Source of the DNA: HGM12998 sp900756495
GTDB lineage: Bacteria; Bacillota; Clostridia; Oscillospirales; Oscillospiraceae
Assembly (NCBI GenBank): GCA_958477305.1
Contig: CAUEFI010000007.1
Coordinates: 62,001 to 126,000 of the forward strand
Direction of reading: 5' to 3'
Length of the DNA: 64,000 nucleotides
Made by a program: the position numbers and the translations under genes. Shown here piece after piece: positions 62,330 through 64,000 of this stretch. Position 1 is the stretch's first letter; every line of letters begins with the position of its first letter. The notes under the pieces were generated by a model. That model did not search any database. It was not told the origin of the DNA and worked only from the letters and a program-made list of their open reading frames with translations.

Positions 62330-64000
62330 TTGAAAAAGCGATCCGATTTATCACGCCTGCTGGGGTATGCAGAAAACCATAAATATCTGACCTATGCCTC
62401 TTGGTTCCTCTCCGCCGCCAGTGCTCTGCTGGCACTTATTCCCTACTGGTATATCTGGAACATCATTGCAGAAGTGCTCACAGTGGCCCCAGACTTCGGC
62501 AACGCGCAAAATCTGACCCATAACGGCTGGATGGCAGTTTTGTTTGGGATACTTGCAGTCCTGGTCTATATTGCCGGATTAATGTGTTCCCACTTGGGCG
62601 CCTTCCGTATTGCCACCAACCTGCGTATTCACACCATGCAGCATATTGTAAAGCTACCCCTTGGCGCTGCCGAGCGCTTTGGCAGCGGCAGGCTGCGGAA
62701 AATTGTCAACGAGTCCAGTGCGGCTACCGAGACCTATCTGGCGCATCAGCTGCCTGATAGGGCGGGTGCGATTGCAACACCCTGTGGTCTTTTGGTCCTG
62801 CTGCTTGTCTTTGACTGGCGGCTGGGGCTTTTGAGCCTTGTTCCAGTTCTGTTGGGGTTCCTCATTATGATGAGCATGACTGGTGCCAAAATGCAGCAAA
62901 AAATGAAAGAATATCAGAACGCATTGGATGATATGTCCAACGAAGCTGTGGAATATGTCCGTGGGATTCCAGTGGTCAAGACCTTCGGACAGACCATCTT
63001 TTCCTTTAAAAAGTTCAAAGGCTCCATTGATCGCTATCAAAAATGGGTCATTGCCTATACCAAACAGCTCCGTGCGCCGATGATTTTCTATACGGCCGCC
63101 ATCAACAGTGTGTTCGCGTTTCTGATTGCGGGCGGGCTGATTTTCACCCACGGCGGAGTGACAAGTGAATTCCTGCTAAACCTGATTTTTTATATCATCA
63201 TTACGCCGGTCATCTCTGTCACGCTGACCAAGATTATGTTTCAGAGTGAAAATGCTATGATCGTTGCGGACGCACTGGAGCGGATCGACAGTGTTTTAAA
63301 TCTGGCACCTCTAAAGGAGTCCGCCCATCCTGAGGCCCCCAAAGATGGCTCAGTGACGCTTGAGCAGATCCGTTTCAGCTATGACGGCGAAACGGATGTA
63401 TTGAACAACATCTCGCTCACCATCCCCGCTGGTCAGACGGTCGCCTTTGTAGGCCCGTCTGGCGGAGGCAAGACAACGCTTGCCAATGTCATTTCCCGAT
63501 TTTTTGACCCACAGAGCGGCAGGGTAACCATCGGCGGCGTGGATGTCAGGGATATTTCAAAGGACGAATTGATGAACACGGTATCATTTGTCTTTCAAAA
63601 CAGCCATCTCATCAAAGCTTCTATCCTGGAAAACGTGCGAATGGGCAGACCAGATGCCTCCCGGGAGGATGTCATGAACGCCCTCCAGCAGGCTCAGTGT
63701 ACGGATATCATCGAAAAGCTGCCCCATGGTGTCGACACGGTTATTGGCACAAAGGGTGTTTATCTCTCCGGCGGAGAGCAGCAGCGCATTGCCATCGCCC
63801 GTGTCATATTGAAAAACACGCCGGTGATTATTTTGGACGAAGCCACCGCTTTTGCCGATCCCGATAATGAGGCAAAGGTACAGGCCGCTTTCACTCACTT
63901 ATCCAGAGGAAAAACCGTCATCATGATTGCACACCGGCTTTCCACTGTCGCCAATGTAGATCGCATCTTTGTCGTGAAGGACGGCACAATCGTGGAGAGT
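62330..64000 (+). CDS. ABC transporter, fused membrane and ATPase domains (cut by window edge)
   Basis: Open for 557 codons to the right edge. TTG start at 62330 behind AAGGAGGAG; no ATG fits better. Six membrane helices (about 20-290), then an ATPase domain with GPSGGGKTT, LSGGEQQRIAIARV, IILDEATAFAD and the switch His in IAHRLS. Length and AFADPDNE after Walker B resemble the YbtPQ/IrtAB-like group of paired transporters, which usually come as two genes; the partner would lie beyond the window. Downstream of a TetR gene. Confidence 0.87.
   Translation, partial: MKKRSDLSRLLGYAENHKYLTYASWFLSAASALLALIPYWYIWNIIAEVLTVAPDFGNAQNLTHNGWMAVLFGILAVLVYIAGLMCSHLGAFRIATNLRIHTMQHIVKLPLGAAERFGSGRLRKIVNESSAATETYLAHQLPDRAGAIATPCGLLVLLLVFDWRLGLLSLVPVLLGFLIMMSMTGAKMQQKMKEYQNALDDMSNEAVEYVRGIPVVKTFGQTIFSFKKFKGSIDRYQKWVIAYTKQLRAPMIFYTAAINSVFAFLIAGGLIFTHGGVTSEFLLNLIFYIIITPVISVTLTKIMFQSENAMIVADALERIDSVLNLAPLKESAHPEAPKDGSVTLEQIRFSYDGETDVLNNISLTIPAGQTVAFVGPSGGGKTTLANVISRFFDPQSGRVTIGGVDVRDISKDELMNTVSFVFQNSHLIKASILENVRMGRPDASREDVMNALQQAQCTDIIEKLPHGVDTVIGTKGVYLSGGEQQRIAIARVILKNTPVIILDEATAFADPDNEAKVQAAFTHLSRGKTVIMIAHRLSTVANVDRIFVVKDGTIVES

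Overview
The window looks like a chromosome segment from an anaerobic, spore-forming Bacillota of the Clostridia, most likely an Oscillospiraceae-type gut bacterium. The evidence is: GC-rich coding sequence with strong AGGAGG ribosome binding sites, a complete six-subunit Rnf complex in the clostridial order C-D-G-E-A-B, a T-box leader on the branched-chain amino acid genes, CCA-encoding tRNA genes, a spore-photoproduct-lyase-like radical SAM protein, a collagen-like protein, and remnants of ISLre2, IS1182 and IS5-type elements. The species cannot be fixed from the sequence alone.

Layout. 1-6.5 kb: partial MmgE/PrpD enzyme, a small ORF plus large serine recombinase, a collagen-like gene without its own start, a radical SAM protein and a dicarboxylate/amino-acid symporter. 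6.6-13.2 kb (minus strand): a signalling block of two Cache-sensor hybrid histidine kinases, a free HPt protein, and a response regulator split from its HD-GYP output domain. 13.3-13.8 kb: five tRNA genes (Gly, Arg, His, Gln, Lys in transcription order). 14-25.5 kb: an IclR regulator, a molybdopterin enzyme pair closely resembling pyrogallol-phloroglucinol transhydroxylase (large and small subunit), and a LIV-type ABC importer with two paralogous binding proteins. 25.6-31 kb: aspartate carbamoyltransferase with a zinc-ribbon tail, small membrane and helical proteins, then a scrap zone with an inverted, internally deleted copy of part of the transhydroxylase gene and two transposase remnants around a Crp/Fnr regulator. 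31.3-35.8 kb: a TRAP transporter with an amidohydrolase-2 enzyme and the tail of another. 37-42.3 kb: rnfCDGEAB. 42.6-46.4 kb: T-box, ilvB, ilvN, ilvC. 46.4-50.5 kb: MarR regulator with a heterodimeric ABC exporter. 50.6-59 kb: IS5-type copy, broken DUF2284 gene, a 2,3-dihydroxybenzoate/gamma-resorcylate decarboxylase-like enzyme with its own TRAP transporter and AraC regulator, a decayed DUF1846 gene and a deleted IS5-type element. 59-64 kb: GntR regulator, ilvD, TetR regulator, and the first gene of an ABC exporter that runs off the edge.

How it fits together (inference). The transhydroxylase, the importer with two binding proteins, two TRAP systems and two decarboxylase-type amidohydrolases suggest an organism that takes up hydroxylated aromatic acids, decarboxylates them and channels the phenols towards phloroglucinol. 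The ring-reducing and ring-opening steps are not in this window. Rnf would couple reduced ferredoxin to an ion gradient. Branched-chain amino acid genes sit in two places under two controls: a T-box for ilvBNC and probably the divergent GntR for ilvD. Much of the accessory DNA is decaying, with at least six broken genes or element remnants between 27 and 59 kb.
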